Assembly (NCBI GenBank): GCA_041743105.1
Contig: JBGTNI010000050.1
Coordinates: forward strand, 54,394-118,393
Direction of reading: 5' to 3'
Source of the DNA: QHCE01 sp041743105
Lineage (GTDB): Bacteria > Actinomycetota > Actinomycetes > Mycobacteriales > QHCE01
DNA length: 64,000 nt
The notes beneath the pieces were generated by a model. It was not told the origin of the DNA, did no database searches, and saw only the letters and a list, made by a program, of their open reading frames with translations. Positions 1-8,638 of the stretch are shown here, in pieces. The translations under genes were made by a program, and so were the position numbers. Position 1 is the stretch's first letter. Every line of letters starts with the position of its first letter.

Positions 1-1
1 G

Positions 2-379
2 AACGGTGTCACCTTCGATGCCGGCGGACTTATCGCCATCGAGAAGGGCCGCTACGAGGTTGCCGCTCTTGCACAGAGCGTGCTCGCCCACGGTGACTGG
101 ATAGCAATTCCCGCTCTGGCACTGGCGCAGGTGTGGCGTAACGGCGCCAAGCAGGTGCGCCTTGCCCGGTTTCTCGCCCTTCGCGGTGTCGAGGTTGTCC
201 ACTTCACCGATGAATCCGCGAAACGTGTCGGAGAGCTCTGCGGTGTGGCGAATGTCTCAGATGTCGTTGATGTCTCAGTGGTGTGGTGTGCTCGGAAATA
301 TCGGCACAAGGCTGTCGTGACATCCGATCCCATCGATATCGCGAGGATCGACCAGACGCTACGGCTGATCGTTGTCTAG
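2..379 (+). CDS. PIN-domain (VapC-like) toxin, 5' end outside the window
   Basis: The reading frame is open from base 2 to a TAG ending at 379, giving 125 visible residues; only a few N-terminal residues should be missing, because the first acidic PIN motif (TFDAGGLIAIE) is already present at the edge. Later it has a VSDVVDVSV segment matching the central Asp of PIN nucleases and a VVTSDPIDIARI block typical of the C-terminal PIN core. PIN toxins are Mg-dependent RNases held in check by a partner antitoxin, which should lie just left of the window. The protein resembles the PIN toxin at 21368-21751 in length and motif order. Family call is confident; RNA target unknown. Confidence 0.75.
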   Translation, partial: NGVTFDAGGLIAIEKGRYEVAALAQSVLAHGDWIAIPALALAQVWRNGAKQVRLARFLALRGVEVVHFTDESAKRVGELCGVANVSDVVDVSVVWCARKYRHKAVVTSDPIDIARIDQTLRLIVV

Positions 380-598
380 CGCTCCGCTGGACGGTCAGCG
401 GTTTCGTCCACGAACTTGACAGAATTGCTGTTTTGCCACCCAAAGCCGCGAAACTGTCGAGTTCGCCGACAGGAAGTTTGTTCTCAGCTCCTTACCATTT
501 TCGGCCTTGCCGATGGCACCCGGCGTGGGTCCCAGCGCCGCGGAACGCCCGCTCTAAGCTAGGCAAGGAAGCGGGAGCAGGCGGGGGTGTCGTAGGCG

Positions 599-3500
599 GT
601 GACTGGCGCGGGCAGAGACGGATTCGTGCACCTACATGTGCACACCGAATACTCCATGCTCGACGGTGCCGCCCGGTTACGAGACCTGTTCACCGAGTGC
701 CAGCGGCAGCAGATGCCGGCAATCGCGATTACCGACCACGGCAACATGTACGGCGCCTACGATTTCTACAGCCAGGCGCACAAGGCGGGTATCACTCCGA
801 TCATCGGGACCGAGGCCTACCTTGCTCCCGAGTCGCGCCTTTTCAAGCAGCCGGTGCGCTGGGGTCAGCCCAGCCAGAAAAGCGACGATGTCTCCGGAGC
901 GGGCGCCTATACCCACATGACGTTGCTGGCCCAGACCACCACAGGCATGCATAACCTGTTCCGGTTGTCCTCGCGGGCCTCGCTCGACGGCTATTTCCGT
1001 AAGCCTAGGATGGATGCCGAGCTGCTGGCCGAGCACGCCGAGGGCATCGTTGCCACCACGGGCTGCCCATCCGGCGAGGTGCAAACCCGCCTACGGCTTG
1101 GCCGGTACGACAAAGCACTCGAAGCGGCCGGTCGTTACCGGGACATCTTCGGGTCGGAAAACTTCTTCGTCGAGATCATGGACCACGGTCTCGATATCGA
1201 GCGGCGGGTGCGCGACGGGCTCACTGACATAGCACGCGTGTTAGACCTACGCTTTGTGGTGACCAACGATTCGCATTACACCTACGCCAGCGAACGCGAA
1301 TCTCATGACGTGCTGTTGTGCATCCAAACCGGCTCCCAGCAGGCCGACGCTAACCGGCTCTCCTTCGATGGCTCCGGCTACTACGTGAAGTCGGCTGCCG
1401 AGATGCGCGCCATGGACTCCTCCGATATCTGGCGGCAAGGCTGCGATTCCACTCTGCTGATCGCCGAGCGAGTCGATGTCTCGTTCGCAAAACAGAACCT
1501 GATGCCACGTTTCGACGTACCTGAAGGGCATACTGAGGAAAGCTGGCTGCGTCACGAGGTCGAGCGGGGATTGGCACGGCGCTACCCCGATGGCGTAGAC
1601 GACGAGCGTGCGCGGCGCGCCCAGTACGAACTTGACGTCATCGTGCAGATGGGGTTCCCGTCCTACTTCCTTGTGGTGGCTGACTTCATTTGCTGGGCCA
1701 AAGAATCCGGCATTCGAGTCGGCCCGGGTCGCGGTTCGGCGGCCGGATGTCTGGTGGCGTACGCACTCGGGATCACCGACCTGGATCCGATCACGCACGG
1801 GTTACTGTTCGAGCGGTTCCTTAACCCGCAGCGCGTGTCCATGCCCGACATCGACATCGACTTCGACGAGCGCCGGCGCGGTGATGTGATTCGTTACGTC
1901 ACGGCCAAGTGGGGCGAGGACAAGGTCGCCCAGATCGTCACCTATGGCACCATCAAGGCCAAAGCCGCCGTGAAAGACTCGGCAAGGGTGCTCGGCTACC
2001 CCTACGCCATCGGCGACCGCATCACCAAAGCCTTCCCGCCGCCGGTCATGGGTAAGGACATCTCGCTGTTGGGGATCTTCGACCCCGGTTACGCGCGGTA
2101 CACCGAAGCCAGTGAAGTTCGAGCGCTGTATGAGTCCGACAGCGATACCAAGCGGGTCATCGACACCGCCAAGGGTCTCGAGGGACTCATCCGGCAGGTA
2201 GGCGTGCATGCCGCGGGCGTCATCATGAGTGCCGAGCCACTGATCGATCACATCCCGGTCTGGAAGCGCGAAGCCGACGGTGCGATCATCACCCAGTTCG
2301 ATTACCCGACGTGCGAAGAGCTCGGCCTGCTCAAGATGGACTTCTTGGGTCTTCGCAATCTCACTGTCCTCGACGACTGCCTCGGCAACATCGAAGCCAA
2401 CCGTGGCGAAACGGTGGACCTAGAGACGCTGCAGCTCGACGATCGCGCCGCCTACGAGCTGCTGGCACGTGGAGACACGCTCGGAGTCTTCCAGCTCGAC
2501 GGCGGCCCCATGAGATCGCTGCTGCGTGCCATGCGGCCGGACAACTTCGAGGATATCTCCGCGGTGCTGGCGCTGTACCGGCCTGGACCGATGGGCGCCA
2601 ACGCCCACAATGAATATGCCGACCGCAAGAACGGCCGCAAACCGGTAACGCCGATTCACCCCGAGCTTGCCGAACCACTTGCCGAGATCCTGGGCGACAC
2701 GTATGGCCTGATCGTGTACCAGGAGCAGGTCATGGCCATCGCCCAACAGTTGGCGGGCTACTCGCTGGGTGCCGCGGACCTGCTCCGTCGCGCGATGGGC
2801 AAGAAAAAGAAAGAGATCCTAGAAAAGGAGTACGTCCCGTTCGCCGACGGGATGCGCATCGGAGGCTACTCCGACCAGGCGATCAGGACGCTCTGGGACA
2901 TTCTGGTCCCGTTTTCCGACTACGCCTTCAATAAGGCCCACACCGCTGGGTACGGCCTGGTGTCGTACTGGACGGCGTATCTCAAGGCCAACTTCCCGGC
3001 CGAATACATGGCGGCACTGCTGACCAGCGTTCGCGACGACAAGGACAAGATCGCGATCTACCTGGCCGAATGCCGGCGCATGGGTATCAAGGTGCTGCCA
3101 CCGGATGTCAACGAATCCGATGCCGTGTTCACACCCCGCGGTTCCGACATCCGGTTCGGGCTCACCGCGGTGCGTAACGTGGGTGTCAACGTGGTCAGCT
3201 CGATCGTCGCAACCCGCGCCGAGAAGGGGGCCTTCGGCGACTTCTATGACTATCTGGGCAAGGTCGAGGCGCTGGGATGTAACCGCAAGACGGTGGAGTC
3301 CTTGATTAAGGCCGGAGCATTCGATTCGCTCGGCCACACTCGCCGGGGCCTAGTTGCGGTGCACGCCGAGGCTATCGAGGCGTTTATGGGCACCAAACGC
3401 AACGAGGCGATCGGTCAGTTCGATCTCTTCGGTGCTGCTGGCGATGACGGCACCGACCTCGCCGCGACCATGGTTCCGGCTATTCCGCCTGGTGAGTGGG

Positions 3501-4129
3501 ACAAGGCGCAGCTGCTGGCGTTCGAGCGAGAGATGCTAGGACTCTATGTCTCCGATCACCCCTTGCTCGGTTTGGAGCATGTGCTCTCGGCCGCGGCTGA
3601 CACCTCGCTTGCCCGATTGGTCGAAGACAGTGTGGCCGACGGCACTGTAGTGACGGTCGCCGGCATCTTGTCCGCCGTCACCCGCAAGGTCACCAAGCAA
3701 GGCAAGGTCTGGGCGGCAACGTCGATTGAAGATCTCGACGGCATGGCCGAAGCCTTGTTCTTCCCGGCCACCTTTGAGCTGGTGGGATCACATGTCATTG
3801 AGGATCAGATCGTGGTGCTCAAGGCGCGCGTGGACAAGCGCGAAGACGCGCCGAGACTGGTGGCACTGGACCTGTCGATTCCCGACGTGAGTAACCGCGC
3901 GGAGCACCCCTTGGTGCTTTCTGTTCCGCAAGCCCGCTGCGATCCGCGCTTGGTCGGGGCGCTCAAGGAGGTGCTGGGCACGCATCCCGGTACTACGGAG
4001 GTGCATGTACAACTGGTAGCCGAGCGCGGCACGACCGTGTTCCGGCTGGGGGAAGGTATCCGGGTCGCGCCGTCGTCGTCGCTGATGGCCGACCTCAAGG
4101 CGTTGCTGGGTCCGGCAGGAGTGCGATGA
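599..4129 (+). CDS. dnaE: DNA polymerase III subunit alpha
   Basis: 1,176 residues, the usual length for replicative DnaE1 of actinobacteria. The N-terminal PHP domain opens with HLHVHTEYSMLDGA (about residues 12-25). The polymerase palm carries PDIDIDFDERRR near residue 418, which holds catalytic aspartates, followed by the fingers and tandem HhH region (YQEQVMAIAQQLAGYS, about 707-722) and a C-terminal OB-fold. It is the catalytic subunit of the replicase, acting at the fork with the beta clamp and tau complex. The GTG start at 599 follows a purine- and G-rich stretch (GGAAGCGGGAGCAGGCGGGGG) that can serve as ribosome binding site. It overlaps the next gene by 4 bases (ATGA), so the two are probably cotranscribed. 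Confidence 0.97.
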   Translation: MTGAGRDGFVHLHVHTEYSMLDGAARLRDLFTECQRQQMPAIAITDHGNMYGAYDFYSQAHKAGITPIIGTEAYLAPESRLFKQPVRWGQPSQKSDDVSGAGAYTHMTLLAQTTTGMHNLFRLSSRASLDGYFRKPRMDAELLAEHAEGIVATTGCPSGEVQTRLRLGRYDKALEAAGRYRDIFGSENFFVEIMDHGLDIERRVRDGLTDIARVLDLRFVVTNDSHYTYASERESHDVLLCIQTGSQQADANRLSFDGSGYYVKSAAEMRAMDSSDIWRQGCDSTLLIAERVDVSFAKQNLMPRFDVPEGHTEESWLRHEVERGLARRYPDGVDDERARRAQYELDVIVQMGFPSYFLVVADFICWAKESGIRVGPGRGSAAGCLVAYALGITDLDPITHGLLFERFLNPQRVSMPDIDIDFDERRRGDVIRYVTAKWGEDKVAQIVTYGTIKAKAAVKDSARVLGYPYAIGDRITKAFPPPVMGKDISLLGIFDPGYARYTEASEVRALYESDSDTKRVIDTAKGLEGLIRQVGVHAAGVIMSAEPLIDHIPVWKREADGAIITQFDYPTCEELGLLKMDFLGLRNLTVLDDCLGNIEANRGETVDLETLQLDDRAAYELLARGDTLGVFQLDGGPMRSLLRAMRPDNFEDISAVLALYRPGPMGANAHNEYADRKNGRKPVTPIHPELAEPLAEILGDTYGLIVYQEQVMAIAQQLAGYSLGAADLLRRAMGKKKKEILEKEYVPFADGMRIGGYSDQAIRTLWDILVPFSDYAFNKAHTAGYGLVSYWTAYLKANFPAEYMAALLTSVRDDKDKIAIYLAECRRMGIKVLPPDVNESDAVFTPRGSDIRFGLTAVRNVGVNVVSSIVATRAEKGAFGDFYDYLGKVEALGCNRKTVESLIKAGAFDSLGHTRRGLVAVHAEAIEAFMGTKRNEAIGQFDLFGAAGDDGTDLAATMVPAIPPGEWDKAQLLAFEREMLGLYVSDHPLLGLEHVLSAAADTSLARLVEDSVADGTVVTVAGILSAVTRKVTKQGKVWAATSIEDLDGMAEALFFPATFELVGSHVIEDQIVVLKARVDKREDAPRLVALDLSIPDVSNRAEHPLVLSVPQARCDPRLVGALKEVLGTHPGTTEVHVQLVAERGTTVFRLGEGIRVAPSSSLMADLKALLGPAGVR

Positions 4130-4740
4130 AGCCGTTGCTCTCCGCCCGTCTGCGGCAGGCCTGGCGGCAGCGGCGCGGTGTAATGGTCGCCGCTGGAGTC
4201 TTAGTCGCAGTGCTGACGGTCGTTGGCGCCGGGCTTGCCGTGCTCTGGTGGTGGTGGGGACCGCAGCTGGATATCATCGCTAGCCCTCGTGGTGCGCTGG
4301 TGGCCAATGAGCAGCCGGAAGAATACATTTCTTCCGACGGCCGATTCGGGTTGATCGTCGGAGTGACCGGTGTCGTTGCCGGCCTCGCGGCGTGGCTCGC
4401 GCGACGGTTTCGTGGTCCAGAGCTGCTGCTAGCACTGGCGCTAGGAGCCTTCGCCGGCTCTTTGGTGATGTGGCAGCTGGGCGAGGAGATCGGCACTGTC
4501 CACGGTCAAGACATCGTCGACGCTATGGTCATGGGTGAAAGCGGTCAGGTTCCCATCGTCGAGCTACACGCCACAGGATTGTTGTTCCTACAACCGTTAC
4601 TTGCGGTGCTGACGTACGTGGTGTGTGTCTCATGGTCGTCGACGCCTGACCTACGATCGACTCCGGCAGTCTTGCCGCCGGTGGGACCAGGTCGCGAATC
4701 CGTTACTGCTACAGATAACACCCCGGCACAGGTAAAATAA
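4126..4740 (+). CDS. DUF2567-type membrane protein
   Basis: 204 residues. An N-terminal basic segment leads into a first hydrophobic helix (about 18-40, ending in LWWWWGP), an extracytoplasmic stretch, then three more hydrophobic helices and a short polar tail, giving about four membrane segments. The pattern and the location of the first helix match the actinobacterial DUF2567 family, which has no assigned function. Its ATG overlaps the dnaE stop codon in an ATGA, implying translational coupling. The gene ends 21 bases before hisH, so dnaE, this gene and hisH could form one transcript. Function unknown; the family call is by pattern only. Confidence 0.7.
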   Translation: MKPLLSARLRQAWRQRRGVMVAAGVLVAVLTVVGAGLAVLWWWWGPQLDIIASPRGALVANEQPEEYISSDGRFGLIVGVTGVVAGLAAWLARRFRGPELLLALALGAFAGSLVMWQLGEEIGTVHGQDIVDAMVMGESGQVPIVELHATGLLFLQPLLAVLTYVVCVSWSSTPDLRSTPAVLPPVGPGRESVTATDNTPAQVK

Positions 4741-4761
4741 GAAGTTTAGGCTAGGAGTGCT

Positions 4762-5400
4762 GTGAGCCTTATCCACCCGCGAGTAGCGGTATTGGACTAC
4801 GGTTCTGGGAACCTTCGCTCGGCACAGCGAGCCTTACAGCGCGTGGGCGCTGAGGTGACGATAACGAGCGACTTGGCTGCTTGTTCCGCCGCGGACGGGC
4901 TCGTGGTCCCGGGGGTAGGCGCGTTCGCCACCTGCGCTAGTGCGCTGCATACGACCGGCGCCGGGTCAATGATTGCTTCTCGGGTCGCCGCCGATGCCCC
5001 GGTATTTGGCATCTGTGTGGGGATGCAGGTGTTGTTCGACTCGGGTCATGAGCACGGAATCAGTGCGAAAGGCTTAGGTATCCTTCCCGGCGCGGTACGT
5101 CGGCTGCGCGCGGAGCGCTTGCCGCACATGGGATGGAATACCGTGCGGCCGGACGAGCCAAGCACGTTGTTCGCGGGGCTGGACGCGCAGACGCGCTGCT
5201 ACTTTGTCCACTCTTATGCAGCATGCGACGATGATGGTGCGCTGCGGGGTACCGCCGATTCAGTGACGTACACCGAACACGGTGAGCCGTTCGTGGCGGC
5301 GGTAGAGCGTGGCGCGGTTGCTGCGACGCAGTTCCATCCGGAAAAGTCCGGGGAGACGGGCATGGCAGTGTTGCGGAACTGGGTCTCTAGCCTGGGGTAG
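4762..5400 (+). CDS. hisH: imidazole glycerol phosphate synthase, glutaminase subunit
   Basis: 212 residues, class I glutamine amidotransferase. The nucleophile is Cys85 in FGICVGMQ; the His/Glu of the triad lie in FHPEKSG near residue 195; the N-terminal VLDYGSGNLRS is the HisH signature. HisH supplies ammonia to HisF in the fifth step of histidine synthesis, releasing AICAR and IGP. It starts with GTG at 4762 after a short gap from the DUF2567 gene. In most actinobacteria hisH is followed by hisA and hisF; here an EIIC-like membrane gene follows, and neither hisA nor hisF is in the window, so the partner must be encoded elsewhere. Confidence 0.95.
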   Translation: MSLIHPRVAVLDYGSGNLRSAQRALQRVGAEVTITSDLAACSAADGLVVPGVGAFATCASALHTTGAGSMIASRVAADAPVFGICVGMQVLFDSGHEHGISAKGLGILPGAVRRLRAERLPHMGWNTVRPDEPSTLFAGLDAQTRCYFVHSYAACDDDGALRGTADSVTYTEHGEPFVAAVERGAVAATQFHPEKSGETGMAVLRNWVSSLG

Positions 5401-5408
5401 CGCCCGGT

Positions 5409-5436
5409 TTGACACCTCTGAACCCTCAAATACGAG
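5409..5436 (+). promoter_or_regulatory. candidate promoter upstream of the EIIC gene
   Basis: TTGACA at 5409-5414 is a perfect -35 box. A TACGAG at 5431-5436 gives a 16-base spacer; an alternative -10, TAAACT at 5438-5443, has better sequence but a 23-base spacer. It lies in the 78-base gap after hisH, suggesting that the EIIC gene has its own promoter and is not simply read through from hisH. Confidence 0.4.
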
Positions 5437-5478
5437 CTAAACTCAGGCCCCCTAACCAGTAGAATGTCGAGTTGAGCT

Positions 5479-6495
5479 TTGGCACCAGACACTGCCGACG
5501 GATCGACGGCCGCTCCCGGCAACCCGTGGAAGCGGATCAGTGTTCCCGGGATCATGGTAAGTAGCATTCCAGCGTTCATTGCCATGGCGATTCTCCTCGC
5601 CTTCAGCAAGATTCCTGGCTTAGATACCTTGTCGGACGTCTTCGAGGTTCTTATCGCCGGTTTACCGATCGTTATCGCGGCTATAGCTGCCCGCAAGGTA
5701 TCTGGCGTGGATGAAGTCGGCGTGGTTGCCGGTGTAACCGCTGGTATTTTAGCCGTCGACGGCGGCATTCTTGGGGGTTTGATAGCCGGCATTCTGGCCG
5801 GGGTGCTGGCTAGCTATTTGCTGGCCTGGACTTTTGCCTGGCGTTTCCCAACCACTACAGCAAATATCGTGGCCGGCGGTGTCTCTGGTCTTATTCCCGG
5901 TCTTCTGGTCTACTACGTTCTCGCTCCGTTCACCAAAACCATCGGTGATGCCGTCAAGGTGGGCGTTGCTGAGCTACTTCAGTTCAATCCTCTCCTAGCC
6001 GGTGCCATGGCCGGAATCCTAATGTGGCCGGTTTTGATGGGAGGGGTTTATCACTCCGTCCTCCTCCCTATCATCCTGTTGGAGATGAGCGAGAAAGGCC
6101 ATAGTTTTTTCGGGGCCATTGACATGGTTGCCCTGGTCATGGTCAGTCTAGGAATTACTTTGGCCAACGTTGTCGTTCCGCGAGCCAACAACGATCGCGT
6201 TCTTGCCGCCTCAGGTGCTGCGGTTAATTTCGGCTTCGGCACCTTCGTCGAAGCTTCCTACCCTTTTATGCTGGCCGATAAAAAAGTTTTCGCCGGTGCG
6301 TTAGTCGGTGGCGGGGTCGGCGGGCTGACTGTCGGAGCCACACACGCTGAGGCGACCGCGTATGTCCCGAGCGTTGTCGCACCGTTCCTCGCCACGAGCG
6401 CGTTCGGCATGTTCTTCGCCATGTTCGCTGCTTGTAGCGTCACTTTTGTGATCACACTGCTTACCAATATGTGGGCGTCGAGAGCCGCAGCGTGA
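5479..6495 (+). CDS. orphan PTS fructose-type EIIC-like membrane permease
   Basis: 338 residues, nearly all hydrophobic, with 8-10 predicted membrane segments. Blocks such as GGILGGLIAGILAGVLASYL, IPGLLVYYVLAPF, GAMAGILMWPVLMGG and FVEASYPFMLADKKVFAG follow the order seen in the EIIC domain of fructose-family phosphotransferase permeases (compare E-x-A-x-P-F-A in that family). There is no EIIA or EIIB domain and no PTS gene nearby, so it either works with subunits from elsewhere or is a non-PTS transporter derived from EIIC. TTG at 5479 is the first possible start after an in-frame TGA at 5473; an ATG at 5554 would cut into the first helix. It is convergent with hisB. Confidence 0.65.
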   Translation: MAPDTADGSTAAPGNPWKRISVPGIMVSSIPAFIAMAILLAFSKIPGLDTLSDVFEVLIAGLPIVIAAIAARKVSGVDEVGVVAGVTAGILAVDGGILGGLIAGILAGVLASYLLAWTFAWRFPTTTANIVAGGVSGLIPGLLVYYVLAPFTKTIGDAVKVGVAELLQFNPLLAGAMAGILMWPVLMGGVYHSVLLPIILLEMSEKGHSFFGAIDMVALVMVSLGITLANVVVPRANNDRVLAASGAAVNFGFGTFVEASYPFMLADKKVFAGALVGGGVGGLTVGATHAEATAYVPSVVAPFLATSAFGMFFAMFAACSVTFVITLLTNMWASRAAA

Positions 6496-6540
6496 GTCAC
6501 ATCGTGGCACGCTTAACCTACTGTGGAGAAGTTATGAGAA

Positions 6541-7137
6541 CTACAGCTTCCCTTTGGTGCTGGGCACGCCAATCACCCGGGAATCTGGTTCGACTGCGTC
6601 CCGCAGCGCCCGAGCCACTGCCTTGAACTGCGCCTCGGCGATGTGATGGGCGTCGCGACCGGAGCGCACCAACACATGTAACGCGATCTGAGCGTTGTTT
6701 GCAAAAGACTCCCAGACGTGGCGAACCAGTGTGCCCGCGAATTGCGGTCCGATCGTCGCAGTCTCCATCACGGCCGGCTCCTCGTGGACCAGATAGGTCC
6801 GGCCGGCCAGGTCCACTGACACCTGTACCAGCGCCTCGTCCAAGGGGACTAAGGAATCCCCAAAACGTCGGATGCCGGCCTTGTCTCCGAGAGCTTGCCG
6901 AAAGGTCTGACCGAGCGCGATCGCGCAGTCCTCGACCGTGTGATGGGCATCGATATGCAAGTCGCCTTGGGCGTGAACAGTCAGATCGAAACAGCCATGT
7001 TTCCCGAGCTGCGCCAGCATGTGATCGTAGAAACCCACCCCAGTCTGGATATCGGTACGCCCCGCACCATCGAGGTCGATCTCCACCAGCACTTTGGTCT
7101 CGCCGGTCACCCGCTCCACTCTGCCGATGCGTCCCAT
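6541..7137 (-). CDS. hisB: imidazoleglycerol-phosphate dehydratase
   Basis: 198 residues, monofunctional IGPD as usual for actinobacteria. Metal-binding and catalytic blocks are present in order: GFYDHMLAQLGKHG, DAHHTVEDCAIALG and RSGRDAHHIAEAQFKA. It converts IGP to imidazole-acetol phosphate. The ATG at 7137 is chosen because GGAG sits five bases upstream; two GTG codons just upstream (7140, 7143) are alternatives. It follows hisD on the same strand with a gap of about 22 bases. In canonical actinobacterial clusters hisC lies between hisD and hisB; it is missing here. Confidence 0.95.
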   Translation of the reverse strand: MGRIGRVERVTGETKVLVEIDLDGAGRTDIQTGVGFYDHMLAQLGKHGCFDLTVHAQGDLHIDAHHTVEDCAIALGQTFRQALGDKAGIRRFGDSLVPLDEALVQVSVDLAGRTYLVHEEPAVMETATIGPQFAGTLVRHVWESFANNAQIALHVLVRSGRDAHHIAEAQFKAVARALRDAVEPDSRVIGVPSTKGKL

Positions 7138-7159
7138 CACCACTCCATACGTCGTCTCA

Positions 7160-8458
7160 CTAATCGGCAATCCGCACCCGTACCGCTGCGCCATGCGCTG
7201 GCAGATCCTCGGCCTCAGCCAATGTTATGACATGCCCGGCAACTCCGCTCAGTGCCGTCGCGTCGTACTCCACGACATGCGTGCCCCGCAGGAAGGTCTG
7301 TACCGAGAGTCCTGTGGAATACCGGGCGGACCCACCAGTCGGAAGGATGTGGTTTGAGCCGGCGCAGTAGTCGCCGAGTGAGACAGGGGAGTAGTGCCCG
7401 ATAAAGATCGCGCCGGCATTGCGTACCCGTGCGGCGACCTCTGGTGCGTCGCGAGTCTGTACCTCCAGATGCTCTGCGGCGTATTCATCCACTACCGCCA
7501 AGCCCTGCTCAATGTCGGTCACAAGCACTATCGCAGACTGCGGCCCGCTTAGCGCTTCCTGGACACGCTCGGTGTGCTTGGTTTTGGCGATCTGCCGCTC
7601 GAGCTCTGCCTCAACCGCCGCGATAAGCTCCGCATCGGGCGTCACTAGAACGGACGCCGCGGCGGGGTCATGCTCTGCTTGGCTGATCAGGTCGGCGGCT
7701 AGGTAGACCGAGTTGGCGGTAGCGTCGGCAAGGATCGCGATTTCGGTAGGTCCGGCCTCCGCGTCGATTCCTACCACGCCGCGTAGTAGCCGTTTCGCGG
7801 CGGTGACCCAGATGTTCCCCGGGCCGGTCACGAGGTCTACTGGGAGACACTCTTCCTCGCCGTCAGCGACCCCGTAAGCGAGCATCGCTATCGACTGCGC
7901 GCCACCGACGGAGTACACCTCCTCGACGCCGAGGAGCTCGCACGCCGCCAGCACCAGCGAATGCGGCAAACCCGTCTCGCGTTGCGGTGGAGAGACCACG
8001 GCGATCGATTCGACACCCGCGATTTGCGCTGGTACCACGCTCATCACCACGCTGGACGGGTACACAGCCAATCCGCCTGGAACATAGAGACCCACCCGTC
8101 GTACTGGACGCCAGCGTTCGGTTACTCGACCACCAGCAACTACCTGGGTCGTGACATCCTCGCGACGCTGGTCGGCGTGGACCAGTCGTACACGTCGGAT
8201 CGTTTCGGTCAGTGCCTCCCGGATTACCGGATCCAACTGTTCCGCGGCCGCCCTGAGGGCCTCGCCTGGAACCCGCAATCGGGAAAGGGTCACATTGTCG
8301 AAGCGCTCCGTCGCGGCCCGCACCGCGGCAGCGCCGTCCTTGCGCACCGCCTCGATGATCGGCTGGACTTGCTCGGTTGCGTCCGAGACCTCCATCGCGG
8401 CACGTGGGAGGATGCTCCGAGGCGAGCGGGAGGATTTTCGCAGATCGATACAACGCAT
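7160..8458 (-). CDS. hisD: histidinol dehydrogenase
   Basis: 432 residues, typical length. Recognisable blocks: MRCIDLRKS at the start, VTGPGNIWVTAAKR, GPTEIAILAD, SQAEHDPAAASVLVT (metal and catalytic residues) and CAGSNHILPTGG near the C-terminus. It is a zinc-dependent NAD enzyme that oxidises histidinol to histidine in two steps. It is the first gene of a hisD-hisB pair on the minus strand and diverges from the hisN-like gene across a 179-base gap, so that gap should hold the promoters for both directions. Confidence 0.96.
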   Translation of the reverse strand: MRCIDLRKSSRSPRSILPRAAMEVSDATEQVQPIIEAVRKDGAAAVRAATERFDNVTLSRLRVPGEALRAAAEQLDPVIREALTETIRRVRLVHADQRREDVTTQVVAGGRVTERWRPVRRVGLYVPGGLAVYPSSVVMSVVPAQIAGVESIAVVSPPQRETGLPHSLVLAACELLGVEEVYSVGGAQSIAMLAYGVADGEEECLPVDLVTGPGNIWVTAAKRLLRGVVGIDAEAGPTEIAILADATANSVYLAADLISQAEHDPAAASVLVTPDAELIAAVEAELERQIAKTKHTERVQEALSGPQSAIVLVTDIEQGLAVVDEYAAEHLEVQTRDAPEVAARVRNAGAIFIGHYSPVSLGDYCAGSNHILPTGGSARYSTGLSVQTFLRGTHVVEYDATALSGVAGHVITLAEAEDLPAHGAAVRVRIAD

Positions 8459-8625
8459 GGCGCTAGCCTAATGGACTGGTGGACCGGTCGCGCTGGCTCA
8501 GCCAGTGTTTAGAGGTCGCGTGTGAGATAGCCCGCATTGTGTGCGGCACGGTAGCTCCCAGCCGCATTATCTCCCGTAATATCGATCGAATCTGGCATCG
8601 CCAACTTCTCGAACTTCTCCAGCCG

Positions 8626-8638
8626 TAGATAGGACCCA
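8626..8638 (+). promoter_or_regulatory. candidate -10 box for a leaderless hisN-like mRNA
   Basis: TAGATA (8626-8631) lies exactly six bases before the ATG at 8638, so transcription would start at or next to the A of the start codon. No convincing ribosome binding site at normal spacing is present. Leaderless mRNAs are common in actinobacteria. The same spacing is seen before the antitoxin genes at 10934 and 21120. Confidence 0.4.

Noticed and set aside
283..954. Open frame spanning the dnaE upstream region
   Set aside because: It runs out of frame through the start of dnaE and has no family likeness.
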